A stretch of 64,000 nt of DNA from Tolypeutes matacus. Its lineage: Eukaryota > Chordata > Mammalia > Cingulata > Chlamyphoridae. Positions 47,896 to 60,074 of this stretch are shown in pieces. The stretch covers positions 589,481 through 653,480 of the forward strand of contig JAKSZT010054458.1 of assembly GCA_026826555.1 (NCBI GenBank), written 5' to 3'. The number at the start of each line of letters is the position of its first letter. Positions within the stretch are counted from its first letter, which is position 1. Both the position numbers and the translations under genes were made by a program. The notes under the pieces are model-generated. The model saw only the letters and a program-made list of their open reading frames with translations. It did not search any database and was not told where the DNA came from.

Positions 47896-48950
47896 AATTT
47901 TTGCTGTTGTTTAGGCATCTGGTAAGGATGTAGCTTACTCAGATGCTCAATCTCTTTCTCTTTTATAGGGATTTAGTGGCAGAAGGCTGTGAGTTATCAC
48001 AGCTCTTTGATTTTTGGCTTGACCTGGACTGTTAGGATTTTCCTGCTGGTTGCTGTAAACTGGGCAGTGGACCCAGTAATTAGTTGTAGAGTCACTTTCT
48101 AGGGCCTTGGGCAGGGAGACTATAGAAGCCAGGAAGAGCCTCTCCTACTTTTTTTATGTGCACTTCCTTGGTCTGCCAAGAGATGGCGCTCTTTGGCAGC
48201 TCTCAATTCAATGCCTGGTCGGAGTGTATTTGCTGCAACACCGACCAGATCAATGTGATAGAGCTTCCTGTCTGGAGTCTAAGAGCCTCGTTATTCAAAC
48301 TTTCTGAGACAGTTTTCCAGTCTTCTGGCAGCCCCTTCCATTTTCCCAGCTAGGAAATATTTCCATTCCCTCTGAGTTCTCAACAATCAGTCCCTGTTAG
48401 TAGAGGAGGAGATTGGGTATATCTTAGGCTCTTGCAGGCTCCAAGGCTGTGTCCCTCTCTCTCTCCCCTCTCCTGTGGAGTCCTCAATAGTTAGTCCAGG
48501 CTAGAAGAGAGGGAGATTGCAGGGTCGGATTTCTCCAGTCGTTAGTAGGCTCCCAGGGCAAACCACCTTGTGGAAGGGTCCATGGGGCTCAGCAGCCCAA
48601 ATTTGCACGTCATAACCTGAGTCAGCCTTAGGCTGTGTTCCTTTCTCTCCCCTTTGCTGGAGTGGTAGAACCCTGGAGCCCCCTTTGTCTGTAGTCACAG
48701 GCCCAGAGGCCCGAGAATTCTAAAGAGTGTGGGGGAGGGTGCCAGCAGCAGCAGTCGCTGCTTCATCCAAGTCATGGTTCTGTCGTGGCGATTTCCCTCT
48801 TTTGTCCCTCTCTCCTCTGGGTGGTGTGCAGCCTTCACCTGCTGTCCTAAACCCTAGAAGATCTTTTCCGGGGCTGTTTCAGCCTGTCCTCTAGCTATTT
48901 TTCTGGAGAAAAGATTCCCGTGTCTTACTAGTCCGCCATCTTCCCAGAAG
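47896..48950 (-). promoter_or_regulatory. 5' UTR / internal promoter region of L1 copy B
   Basis: About 1.05 kb preceding ORF1 on the minus strand. It is homologous to 291-1466 and 58545-59695. Relative to those it lacks a short stretch around 48415-48440 (the 'caaacaatggc' section). A YY1-like motif lies at its 5' end. Confidence 0.75.
48932..48943 (-). promoter_or_regulatory. YY1-like motif at L1 5' end
   Basis: On the minus strand 'gaagatggcgga' lies within about 20 bases of the element's 5' terminus, matching the AAGATGGCGG YY1 core. In human L1 a YY1 site in the same place directs the transcription start; function here is inferred. Confidence 0.5.
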
Positions 48951-51345
48951 TCTTCCATTGTATTTTTAATTTCCTTTATTGCGTCTTTTATTCCCATAAG
49001 ATCTGCTTTGTTTTATGTATGCTTTCAAATTCTTCTTTGTGTTCACCCAGTATTTTCTTCTTTTTAAAAGTTTTATTGGGATATATTCACATACCATACA
49101 ATCCATCCAACGTGTACAATCAGTGGCTTTTAGTATCATCCGATGTCTTCTTAATACCCTTAATCACTTTAGCTATTGCATTGAATTTAAAATCTATCAT
49201 TCGTTATCTCAGCTTCTTTATGTCATCTGGAGGTTTAGTTTGTTCCTTTGACTGGGCCTTATCTTCCTGTTTCTTGGTATGGATTGTAATTTCTTGTTGG
49301 TGTCTTGGCAGCTGATCTACTAGATATATTTATCCTGGGCTCAGTTTCTCTCTTTACTTTAGGACTCTCTGTTTGATTGGCTTTGTGCTACAGCCCCTCT
49401 TTGATACTTGGTTCAGCTTAATTTGGTACTTTATAGTGGCTTGTGTTTAGCCTATCTGAATTTTTCAGCTCCTTTTCATGTTTCTTGTCCTTTCTGCCTT
49501 GCTGGTTGTGGAGCAGGAGCCAAGGATGTAGTTGATACTGTAAGCCTCGGAGGCCGAAGCTACTTGTGTTGCCCCAGGAACCAATGAAGCTTCTCCTACC
49601 TTTCTCCCCTGCCAGGGGTAGGTATGGAGCCATAGCTGTGTGCCAGTAATCCAAGCTGTGCAGGCCAAGACTCTGTAGTTTGCTGGAGAGACTGATGAAG
49701 CTTCGAACCCCTTCCTTCCCTACCTGGGGTCGGGATTGAACCACAAGTATAGGCAGCAAACTAAGCTATCCGGGTCAAAACTGAGCCCAGTTGTCCAGAT
49801 AGGCTGATGATGTACCAGCCCCCCTCCTCCCCTGCCAGGGGCTAGGATGGAGCCACAGGTATGTGCAACAGTCTTGTCCGTGCTGGCTGAAAGTGACTGC
49901 AGTTGCCTAGAGAGGCAGTTGGAACAATGTCCCTCCTCTTCCCTGCCAGGGGTGGGGATGGAGCCACAGTCTGTGCAGGCCAAAAGCAACTGCAGTTGCC
50001 CAGAGAGGGTGAGTGCATACTGTCTCTCCTTTTGCTCTGTCAGGGGTGGGGATGGAGCCATAGATGTATCCAACAATTTAGTCTTTGTGGGCCGAAAGTG
50101 ATTATAGTTGCCCAGAGAGGCTGAGGGAGCACTATCCCTCCTCTTTCCTGTCAGGGGCAGGGATGGAGCCACAGTTGTATCAAACAGCCTAGTCCGTGTA
50201 TACCAAAAGCAGCTGAAAGTTTCCTGGAGAGGCTGAGGAGACATCATCCCCCTCCTGTCCTTTTAGGGGCAGGGATGGAGCCAAAGGTTTGCCCAACAAT
50301 CTAGTCCGTGTGGGCCGAAAGCGCCTGCAGTTGCCCAAAGAGGGTGAGGGAGCACTGTTCTCTCATGCCCTGTCAGGGGCAGGGTTGAAACCACAGGAGT
50401 GCCGAACAGTCTAGTCTATCTGGGCCAAAAGGGCCTGTAGTTGCCCGGAGAGGCTGAGGAATTACCGCCCCCTCCTGTGCTATCAGAGGTGGGGGTGGAG
50501 CCACAGCTGTTCAACAGACGAGTCCGTGCAGGTCAAAGGCACCTGCAGCTATGTGGTGAGGCTGAGGAAAAAGTGTTCCCCCTCCTATCCTATTGGCAGG
50601 CAGGAGTGGAGCCACAAATGTCCAACAGTCTAGTCTGTGCAGGCCAAAAGCGCCCAAAGTTGCCTGAAGAGGCTGAGGAAACACTGCCCCCACTCTTATC
50701 CTATTGGGGGGTGGGGATATAGCCACATGGGTGCCCCACAATATATTCCATGCAGACCAGAAATGACTACACTTGTCTGGAGAGGCTGGTGGTGGTCCCC
50801 CCATCTTCCTCCTTGCTGGAGCTGTGGCTGGAGCCTAGGCTAGGGCAGCAATCAGACCTGGGTGGAAAAAGCTGGTTCCTACTGTCACTGTGATTTTCAG
50901 TTAGCCCACTTCTCCTTATGCTGGGGGTGGGGTTAATATGGAGGCTACCAGCCTCTTTCTTAGTTGGACAGGTTCAAACATTTTCTGTTCTTAGGATTGG
51001 ATTTAGCCAGCTGAATTTCCTAATCAGTAGTAGAAGTTAGTGCCCAACTATCTTTTCCTCCCCTGTTTTTGGGGAAATACAGCTTCCAACTCCAGCCAGG
51101 GAATAGCTCCCAAAGTATCTTGCACTGGCAGCATGGGATGGCTACCAGCCTGCTCAGTGTGGAGTCCTCTACCCATAAATCTTCCCTGCAGCTTGGCAGT
51201 CTCCTTCCATTTTTCCAGGGATGTTCTTTTGGTCTACTGGGCCGCCCAACAGGTGATGTAAATAGCTCTGGGTGATTACTAAGTGCTCTGTAGGTCGACC
51301 TGACTCTTAGAACTCCTTACTCGGCTGCCATCTTGCCTTTCCTCT
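48951..51345 (-). mobile_element. Older-lineage L1 (copy E), 5' part with expanded monomer array
   Basis: A short decayed ORF1 start lies at about 48951-49250. It is homologous to 6500-6690 and is interrupted by a foreign L1 3'-like piece at about 49054-49140. A long 5' UTR to 51345 follows. The terminal section 50830-51345 parallels 7240-7765. The rest of the element is missing; copy B's 5' end now adjoins it. The 5' end has 'ggcaagatggcagccga', another YY1-like motif. Confidence 0.75.
49610..50830 (-). repeat. Tandem array of ~111-bp L1 5' UTR monomers
   Basis: About eleven head-to-tail units recur with the plus-strand anchor 'ggatggagccacag' or variants. Anchors are near 49623, 49731, 49845, 49957, 50050, 50161, 50273, 50383, 50493, 50604 and 50714. 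Each unit also carries 'agtccgtg..ggcc', 'gcagttgcccagagaggctg' and 'cctcc..ctgtcaggggc'. Units differ by roughly 15-30 percent by eye. One (49957-50049) is shorter, about 93 bp. Confidence 0.9.
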
Positions 51346-52370
51346 TTCCTATTGTTTTTAAAGTAGTGTTTTCTTGATTTGGCATTTGTCCAGTTAATGC
51401 AATGTAAGTGTTTTCCAAAGTTTTGAAGAAGATGGCTCTGCCATTTTTTGCTAGTTGTTCAGAGATTCTCTGTGGTGTTTGGCACCCTCGAGTGTCTTAC
51501 TAGAAGCCCCTTTTATTACTTATGTACAAGTGATATAGTCCACTCTCAATTAAAAAAAATTTTAAGTATATGCTAATGAATCCCTTGTGTCTTTGTGGGA
51601 CTCTAAAACTATATAACATGACTTACTAAGTTCCCCAGTTGTCTCTCTTAGGTATCTCATTTATAATCTGTCTCCTACTAAAAAGGAAATTAAAATAAAC
51701 CCACCTAAACCTGTCTCCTAGATTTCTTATGTTGGTTGGATGCCTTGGGTATTCCCGCAACAATGTCATCTAACTTCCAACATATAGTTTGTTACTAGAC
51801 CCCACCAGTCATTTCTTATCCATTACTACTGCCATACAATATTTTGGGCCTGCAACATTTCTACAAGGGATTTGTGCTGTAGATTCTTGGCTCCAGTTTA
51901 TTCTCGCTCTAGCTTTTCTCTTGTCAGAATAATCTGTCCTATTTCGTGGCCTTGGAACTACAAACTTTTACTTCAAAGAAATCCCCATTCTAAAAGCCAA
52001 AAAAAAAAAAAAGAATAATCTGTCCTCTGTCCTTTTCTCTTTCTCCTCTTTGTTCTTAGCATATAAGGGAATTTACTACTACAATTTCAAGAAGCAGTGT
52101 TTGCTTCTGTCAAGGATTCATGTAAGGCTTCAAAGAATTATTTTACCTCTCTCTCTGGGCTATTTACCTCTCTATTAGTTTCATTTTCAGTTAGGATTTC
52201 TCCTTGTGCCAGAAGTGATGGCCATTGATAGTTTCAGGTTTACTCTATTTTCAAAATGATCCCAAGGAGAATGCAATTCCCTATTCCTTATAAAATATAA
52301 ATCTGGGAATTTCCCTATTCTTCTTATGCTAGTCAATGGTTCCTCACCCCATTAGGATAAAATTCACATT
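51346..52370. other. Intronic, nothing firmly recognised
   Basis: A fragment at about 51950-52010 ('cccattctaaaagcc' then A-run) resembles the end of the LTR type at 52373-52971. The remainder was not classified. No gene. Confidence 0.4.
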
Positions 52371-52372
52371 GG

Positions 52373-52971
52373 TGTGAAAGTTTGAAGCTGGGTAGATCCC
52401 AGAAAGTCATGTCCTTAGGGCTACTCCATTCCTGTGGGTGTGGGACCCTTTGCTTGGATTGAATTCACTTGGGGCCTTTAATTGGATTATTTCAGTGAGG
52501 TGTGGCCAAGGGTAGGTATTGTTCTTCTTGCTTGAAGTCCTTTATAAACAGGAGAAACATACAGAGACACAGAACAAAGGTGGCAGAGAGGTCTCGGAGG
52601 CCTGAGGCTGGAGTCAGTGGAGCACAGAGGCTCAGAAAGAGGCCCCTGTGAGGCTCAGAGGAGGGTGGGAGGATAGGGGGGATTCCAGCCATATGCCTGC
52701 TTGCCCGCAGCTGAGCTTCGGGAGAAAGTAAGTCTGGAGTAGAAGCCTGGAGTGGAAACCCAGACTGGAGAGCCATCATTGTGTCTTGTCACATGGAAGG
52801 AGTCCAGGATTGCCTGCAACAGACCGTCGGTGAGACAGCATCTCTGATGATGCCTTGGTTAGGATGTTTTCACAGTCTTAGAACTGTAATATTTTAACCT
52901 AATAAATTCCCATTATAAAAGCCAACCTATTTCTGGTGTATTCCTCCTAGCAGCTTTAGCAAACTAAAACA
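52373..52971 (+). mobile_element. ERVL/MaLR-like LTR, plus strand
   Basis: It starts 'tgtgaaagtttgaagctgg' and ends 'agcaaactaaaaca'. It has TATA-like 'cctttataaac' near 52540 and AATAAA at about 52901-52906, followed by 'aaaagccaacctatttctgg'. The last section corresponds to the LTR at 33684-34307. Flanking 5-mers 'attgg' and 'cttgt' are not a clear duplication. Confidence 0.65.
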
Positions 52972-52974
52972 CTT

Positions 52975-53218
52975 GTCAAACAAGAATTCATGATTTGACC
53001 TTTATGTACTTACCTACCTTCATTGTACTGCTGCTCTCAGTTTTAAAATTCATGCTGTATAAATACCAAGACATTGTTTTATGCTTATTGCATGTGATGT
53101 TTCCTCTGTCTCCAGTATCTTTTCAGATTGCATACTTGTAAACTCCTTTTCATCCTTCAGATTGCAAAGCCCAGTTCAGATATTACTCTCTCGGGAACAC
53201 TACTTTTATAGCTTTTCT
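52975..53218 (+). repeat. L2 LINE 3' part, left piece (interrupted by L1 copy C)
   Basis: 'ccttttcatccttcagattg' and 'aaagcccagttcagatatta' are L2 landmarks. The sequence resumes after the L1, at 59696-60055. Confidence 0.6.
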
Positions 53219-53422
53219 TTTTTTTTTTTTTTTTTTCAGTTTCTGTTTATTATTATTATTTTAACTTTATTTTTGTACATTTAATAATTGAAAACATAAG
53301 CAATTAAAAACTTAAAAAGTAAACACAGATGAATAAATATATACATTTCTCAATTAAATGTAATGGCTACATATAATTTTTTTTTTTTTTAATCAAACAA
53401 TATATTACACAATATATTTGGT

Positions 53423-56400
53423 TCATAGTAACACATTCATACAGTATTTGTCCTTTTGTGTCTGGCTTGCTTCACTCAACATAATGTCCTCCAGGTTCAT
53501 CCATGTTGCCATATGCTTTATGACTTCATTTCTTCTTACAGCTGCATAATATTCCATCGTGTGAATAGACCACAGTTTGTTTATCCATTCATCTGTTGAT
53601 GGACACCTGGGTTGTTTCCAACCTTTGGCAATGGTGAATAATGTGGCTGTGAACATCGGTGTGCAGATGTCTGTTCGTGTCACTGCTCTCAGTTCTTCTG
53701 GGTATATACCCAGTAGTGGTATTGCAGGGTCACGTGGCAAGTCTACAATCAACTTCTTTAGGAACTGCCAAACAGTCCTCCATAGGGGTTGTACCATCCT
53801 GCATTCCCACCAACAGTGAAGAAGTATTCCTATCTCTCCACATCCTCTCCAACACTTGTAGTTCTCTGTCTTTTTAATAGTGGCCATTCTGATAGGTGTG
53901 AAATGATAAGTCATTGTAGTTTTGATTTGCATTTCCCTAATCGTGAGTGATGTTGAGCATTTCTTCATGTGTTTTTTTGCCATTTGTATTTCTTCTTTGG
54001 AGAAATGTCTATTCAAGTCTTTGGCCCATTTTTTAATTGGGTCATTTGTCTTTTTATTGTTGAGTTGTAACATCTCTTTATATATCCTGGATATTAAACC
54101 CTTATCAGATATGTGATTTCCAAATATTCTTTCCCATTGAGTTGGCTGCCTTTTCACCCTTCTGACAAATTCCTGTGAGGTGCAAAAGTGTTTAAATTTG
54201 AGGAGGTCCCATTTATCTACTTTTTCTTTTGTTGCACGTGCTTTGGGTGTCAGGTCCAAGAAACCACCACCTACTACCAGGTCTTGAAGATGTTTCCCTG
54301 CATTTTCTTCCAGTAGTTTTATGGTCCTGGCTTTTATATTTAGATCTTTGATCCATTTTGAGTTGATTCTTGTATAGGGGGTGAGATAGGGGTCCTCTTT
54401 CATTCTTTTGGTTATAGATATACAGTTCTCCCAACACCATTTGTTGAAGAGACTGTTTTTTCCCATCAGCGTGGGCTTGGTAAGTTTGTCAAAAACCAGC
54501 TGACTGTATAGGTGAGGGTATATTTCTGGATTCTCAATTCTATTTCACTGATCGATATGTCTATCTTTATGCCAGTACCATGCTGTTTTGACCACTGTAG
54601 CTTTGTAATATGTTTCAAGGTCAGGCAGCGAAATTCCTCCCACATTGCTCTTCTTTTTTAGAATGCTTTTGGCTATTCGGGTGCACTTACCCTTCCAGAT
54701 GAATTTGGTAATTGCCTTCTCTAATTCTGTAAAGTAAGCTGTTGGGATTTTGATTGGTATTGCATTGAATCTATTAATCAGTTTGGGCAAGATTGACATC
54801 TTCACGATATTTATTCTTCCAATCCATGCACACGGAACATCTTTCCATTTGTTTAGGTCTTTTTAAATTTCTTTTAGCATTGTTTTGTAGTTTTCTGCAT
54901 ATAGGTCCTGTACTTCCTTGGTTAAATTAACTCCTAGGTATTTGAGTCTTTTTGTTGCTATTGAAAATGGAATTTTCCTCCTGATTTCCTCCTCAGATTG
55001 TTCAGTACTAGTGTACAAAAACATTACTGATTTTTGCGTGTTGATCTTATATCCTGCCACTTTGCTGAACTCATTTATTAGTTCAGGTAGCTTTGTTGTG
55101 GATACTTCAGGATTTTCTAAATACAGGATCATGTTATCCACAAACAGTGAGAGTTTTACTTCCTCTTTTCCTATTTGGATGCCTTTAATTTTTTTGTCTT
55201 GTCTAATTGCCCTGGCTAGAACTTCTAGTACAATGTTGAATAACAATGGTGACAGTGGGCATCCTTGTCTTGTTCCTGATCTTAGGGGGAAAGCTTTCAA
55301 CCTTTCCCCATTGAGTATGATGTTGGCTGTGGGTTTTTCATATATACCTTTTATCATATTGAGGAATTTTCCTTTTATTCCTATCTTTTGAAGTATTTTT
55401 ATCAAAAAACGATGTTGGATTTTGTTGAAAGCCTTTTCTGCAGCTATTGAGATGATCATGTGGTTTTTTTCCTTTAATTTGTTAATTTGGTGTATTACAT
55501 TGATTGATTTTCTTATGTTGAACCAGCCTTGCATACCAGGAATAAATCCCACTTGGTCGTGATGTATAAGTCTTTTGATATGCTGTTGGATTCGATTTGC
55601 AAGTATTTTGTTGAGAATTTTTGCATCTATGTCCATTAGAGAGATTGGTCTGTAATTTTCTTTTCTTGTGGAATCTTTATCTGTCTTTGGTATTAGGGTG
55701 ATGTTGGCTTCATAAAATGTATTGGGTAATTTTCCGTCCACTTTAATTTTTTTGGAAGAGTTTAAACAGGATTGGTGTTAACTCTTTTAGAAATGCTTGG
55801 TAGAATTCAACTGTGAAGCCATCTGGTCCTGGACTTTTCTTTGCTGGGAGATTTTTGATGACGGATTCAATCTCCTTAATTGTGATTGGTTTGTTAAGTT
55901 CTTGTATTTCTTGTTGTGTCAGTGTAGGTTGGTTATGAGTTTCTAGAAATTTGTCCATTTCATCCAGGTTGTCTAGTTTGTTGGCATATAGTTTCTCATA
56001 ATNNNNNNNNNNNNNNNNNNNNNNNNNNNNNNNNNNNNNNNNNNNNNNNNNNNNNNNNNNNNNNNNNNNNNNNNNNNNNNNNNNNNNNNNNNNNNNNNNN
56101 NNNNNNNNNNNNNNNNNNNNNNNNNNNNNNNNNNNNNNNNNNNNNNNNNNNNNNNNNNNNNNNNNNNNNNNNNNNNNNNNNNNNNNNNNNNNNNNNNNNN
56201 NNNNNNNNNNNNNNNNNNNNNNNNNNNNNNNNNNNNNNNNNNNNNNNNNNNNNNNNNNNNNNNNNNNNNNNNNNNNNNNNNNNNNNNNNNNNNNNNNNNN
56301 NNNNNNNNNNNNNNNNNNNNNNNNNNNNNNNNNNNNNNNNNNNNNNNNNNNNNNNNNNNNNNNNNNNNNNNNNNNNNNNNNNNNNNNNNNNNNNNNNNNN

Positions 56401-57490
56401 NNCCAGCTTTTGGTTTTGTTGATTTTCTCTATTGCTTTTTTGTTCTCATTTTCATTTATTTCTGCTCTAATCTTTATTATTTCTTTCCTTCTTTTTACTT
56501 TGGGATTGGTTTGCTGTTCTTTTTCCAGTTTCTCAAGTTGTTCAGTTAAATATTTGAGTTTAGCTCTTTCTTGTTTTTTAATATAGGCATTTAGTGCTAT
56601 AAGTTTCCCTCTCAAGACTGCCTTCGCTGTATCCCATCAGTTTTGATACTTTGTGTTCTCGTTTTCATTTGTCTCAATATATTTACTGATTTCACTTGCA
56701 ATTTCTTCTTTGACCCACTGAATATTTAGGAGTGTGTTGTTCAGTCTCCACACATTTGCAAATTTACTTTTTTCCTGTCTGTTATTGATTTCTAGTTTCA
56801 TTCCATTATGATCTGAGAAGGTGCTTTGTATAATTCCGATCTTTTTTTATTTATTGAGAGCTGTATTGTGACCTAACATGTGGTCTATCCTGGAGAAAGA
56901 TCCATGGGCACTTGAGAAGAATGTATAACCCACTGAGTTTGGATGCGGTGCTCTGTATATGTCTGTTAGGTCTAACTTGTTTATCATATTGTTCAAGCTC
57001 TCTGTTTCCTTGTTGATCTTCCGTCTAGTTGTTCTATCTAATGATGTGAGAGGGGTGTTGAAGTCTCCGACGATTATTGTAGAAATGTCTCTTTCTCCCT
57101 TCAGTTTTGCCAGAGTTTGTCTCATATATTTTGGGGCACTCTGGTTAGGTGCGTAGATATTTATGACTGTTATATCTTCCTGGAGGATCTTCCCTTTTAT
57201 TAATATATAATGGCCTTCTGCATCTCTTATCACTTTTTTGCATTTGAAGTCTGTTTTGTCTGATATTAGTATAGCTACCCCTGCTCTTTTCTGTTTACTA
57301 TTCGCATGGAGTATCTTTTTCCAACCTTCTACTTTCAGCCGGCTTGTATCCTTGTGTCTGAGGTGAGTTTCTGGTAAGCAGCATATGGATGGCTCATGTT
57401 TTTTTTATCCATTCTGTCAGCCTGTATCTTTTGATTGGGGAATTTAATGCATTCACATTCAATGATATTACTGAAAATGCACTATTTATT
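53423..57490 (-). pseudogene. L1 ORF2, broken, copy C
   Basis: The endonuclease part (57233-56847) has 'IIVGDFNTPL' and 'SRIDHMLGHN'. The linker and early RT (56615-55743) contain the gap. The RT proper (55741-54863, 292 residues open) has '[12 protein letters not shown]', '[13 protein letters not shown]' and '[17 protein letters not shown]'. The catalytic box reads '[15 protein letters not shown]', not F-A-D-D, so two key residues are changed. The C-terminal region (54805-54545 and 54466-53423) is largely open and carries the Cys/His cluster '[18 protein letters not shown]'. Stops at about 56635 and 56850 and the frameshift near 55750 also occur in copy B. Confidence 0.88.
56003..56402. other. 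Assembly gap (400 N)
   Basis: Exactly 400 N's. Aligning both edges to copy B (45633 and 45753) predicts only about 119 missing bases, so 400 is probably a placeholder. Confidence 0.95.
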
Positions 57491-57624
57491 TCCTCCATTT
57501 TATTCTTTGGGTTTCATATGTCATCTTATTTTTGTCTTTCTTTTTACTCTTTTGGTTATCCTTTCTGCTTTTCTTTCTTCTATACTCTCCTCCAAGTCTC
57601 TCTCTCCTGTCATTTTGTTTCAGG

Positions 57625-58544
57625 TTATAAGGCTTCCTTTAATATTTCCTGCAAAGGTGGATTCTTTTTTGCAAACTCTCTTAGTTTCTGTTTGTTTGTG
57701 AATACTTTATATTCACCTTCATATTTGAAGGACAGTTTTGCTGGATAAAGAATTCTCGGCTGGCAGTTTTTCTCTTTCTGTTTCCTAATTGTATCATACC
57801 ACTGTCTTTTCGCCTCCATGGTTTCTGAAGAGAAATCTGCACTAAGTCTTACTGGACGTTCCTTGTACGTGATTGTTTGCTTCTCCCTTGCTGCTCTGAG
57901 AATTTTCTCTTTATCTTTGACATTTGACATTCTGAATAGTATGTGTCTTGGCGTAGGTGTATTTGGATTTATTCTCATTGGGGTACGGTGTGCTTCTTGG
58001 ACATGTAAGTTCATTTCTTTCTTGAGAGTTGGGAAATTTTCAGCTATTATTTCCTCAAATACTCTTTCTGCTTCTTTTCCCTTCTCTTCCCCTTCTGGAA
58101 CTCCCATGACATGTATGTTGTTGGGTTTTGTGTTGTCATTCAACTCTCTGAGCCCCTGCTCAATCTTTTCCATTCTTCTCTCTCTCTGTTCTTTTCTGTC
58201 TTCAATTTTAGCTGCTCTGTCTTCATTATCACTTATTCTTTCTTCTATCATTTCGAGTCTGCTGTTGTATGCTTCACATGTATTTTTTACTTTACCTATT
58301 GTGTCTTTCATTCCCATGAACTCCATTACTTTTCTGTTCATGATTTCAAATTCTTCTTTACGTTCGTGCAATGACTTCTCGATGTCATTGATCTCTTAAC
58401 TATATTCTATTTCATATCCTTAATTTCATTTTGGAAATGTGTGTTCATCTCACTGATTAGTTCTCTGAAATTCTGCATCTCTTCTGGGACTTTGCTGTAT
58501 TCCTTTTCTTGGGCCATGTCTTCTATTTTCTTAGTATGGCTCAT
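57625..58544 (-). pseudogene. L1 ORF1, frameshifted near N-terminus, copy C
   Basis: A 248-residue frame (58371-57625) covers the later coiled coil, the RRM ('NNIHVMGVPEGEEKG') and the C-terminal domain ('MEAKRQWYDTIRKQKEK'). It is nearly identical to the copy B protein after about residue 60. The original start (58542-58544, 'MSHTKKIEDM') is in another frame because of a lost base near 58395. The encoded RNA-binding core is otherwise complete. Confidence 0.85.
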
Positions 58545-59695
58545 AATTTGTTGCTGGTTTTTAGGCATCTGGTTAGGTTGTATTTTACTTAGATGCTCTA
58601 TCTCTTTCTCTTTTATGGGGTTTTAGTGGCAGGAGGCTGTGAGTTACCACAGCTCTTCAATTTTTGGCTCATCCTTGATTGTAGGATTGTTCTCCTGTTT
58701 GGTCAAAACTGGGCACTTGACCCAGTAATTGGTTGTAGAGTCGTTTCCTAGGGCCTTGGGCAGGGAGACTATAGAAGCCAGGAAAAGCCTCTCATTAATT
58801 TTCTTATGTGCACTTCCTTGGTCTGCCAGGAGATGGCGCTTGTTGGCAGCTCTCAATTCAATGCCTGGTCGGAGCGTATTTGTTGTGACACAGACCCAAT
58901 CAATGTGCTAGAGCTTCCTGTCTAGGGGCTAGGAGTCCTGTGATTCAAACTTTCTGACACAGTTCTCCAGACTTCTCTCATAGCACCCCCCTTTTCCCAG
59001 ATAGGAAATATTTCCACTCCCTTCTGAATCCTAAACAATCAGTCCCTGTTAGTAGAGGAGGAGATTGGGAGGTTTGTATATCTTTAGCCCCTTGCAGGCT
59101 CCAAGGCAAACAATGGCGCAGCCCCTCCCAACCTGGAAGGGCTCTCGGGACAGGGCAGACCAAACCTGGGAGTCCAAAGCAGGGTCAGCCCCAGGCTCTC
59201 TCTCCCCTCTCCCATGGGTCCTCAACAATTAGTCCAGGCTAGAAGAGAGGGAGGTCGGGAGTGTCGGATTTCTCCAGTCATTTCTAGGCTCCCAGGGCAA
59301 ACCGCCGTGTGGAAGGGTCCATGGGGCTCCGCAGCCCAAATTTATAGGTCAGAACCTGAGTCAGCCTAAGGCTGTGTCCCTCTCTCTCCCCTTTCCGGAA
59401 GTGGCAGATCCCTGAAGCCCCCTTTGTCTGTGGTCGCAGGCCCAGAGGCCCGAGAATTCTGAAGAGTGTGGGGGAGGGTGCCGGCAGCAGCAGAAGCTGC
59501 TACTTGCAACTCATAGTTCTGTAGTCACGATTTCCCTCTTCTGTCCCTCTCTCCTCTGGGTGGTGTGCAGCCTTCACCTGCTGTCCTAAACCCTAGACGA
59601 TCTTGTTCGAGTCTGTTTCAGCTCGTCTTCTAGCTATTTTTCTGGAGAAGAGATTCCCGTGTCTTACTAGTCCACCATCTTCCCGGAAGTCTGCC
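58545..59695 (-). promoter_or_regulatory. 5' UTR / internal promoter region of L1 copy C
   Basis: About 1.15 kb, homologous to the 5' UTRs of copies A and B. It retains the 'caaacaatggcgcagcccc' section missing from copy B. The 5' end reads 'gggaagatggtggacta' on the minus strand, a YY1-like site with one change. Confidence 0.75.
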
Positions 59696-60055
59696 AGCTT
59701 TTCTGACCATACATTCCTGAAAAATCATTCTCCATCTACCTCTGTTCCTCATCCATACCTATTTTTTTTTTTTTTTAAAGATTTTATTTATTTATTCATT
59801 TATCCCCCCCCTTGCTGCTTGTGCTCGCTGGGTCAGCTAACCACGCCGTGCGGGTGGGCTTGCCTTCACCAGGAAGCCCCGGGAACTGAACCTGGGGCCT
59901 CCCATATGGTAAACGGGAGCCCCACTGATTGAGCCACAGCCGCTTCCCCATACCTATTTTTTAACTCTTATACTGAGTTGTAATTAATTTGTTTACAAGT
60001 CTGTCATCCACTAGATTGTTAGGTCTTTTCAGTCCGAACAAGCCAAAGTATAAAT
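59696..60055 (+). repeat. L2 LINE 3' part, right piece, with SINE
   Basis: Continues the L2 after L1 copy C: 'tctgaccatacattcctgaa', then after the SINE 'gttgtaattaatttgtttac', 'aagtctgtcatccactagat'. Confidence 0.6.
59767..59947 (-). mobile_element. DAS-type SINE, long form
   Basis: Same structure as 1859-2041. A 15-bp target duplication 'ccatacctatttttt' lies at 59753-59767 and 59948-59962. Inserted in L2 sequence. Confidence 0.95.
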
Positions 60056-60074
60056 TTAGCAAAACAGAAATTAG

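Larger units (their letters stand above)
53219..59695 (-). mobile_element. Full-length L1 (copy C), younger lineage, with assembly gap
   Basis: The poly(A) tail is seen as T's at 53219-53236 and the 5' end is at 59695. A 9-bp target duplication 'agcttttct' lies at 53210-53218 and 59696-59704, proving one insertion event into an L2. On the minus strand: 5' UTR 59695-58545, ORF1 58544-57625 (frameshifted near its start), ORF2 about 57490-53423 (broken), 3' UTR. The gap at 56003-56402 lies in ORF2. Confidence 0.93.

Noticed and set aside
49610..50830. CRISPR-like or satellite array
   Set aside because: Units are contiguous, with no unique spacers, and lie in an L1 5' UTR of a mammalian genome.
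54863..55741. Functional reverse transcriptase
   Set aside because: The catalytic box is changed and the frame is cut on both sides by lesions and the gap.
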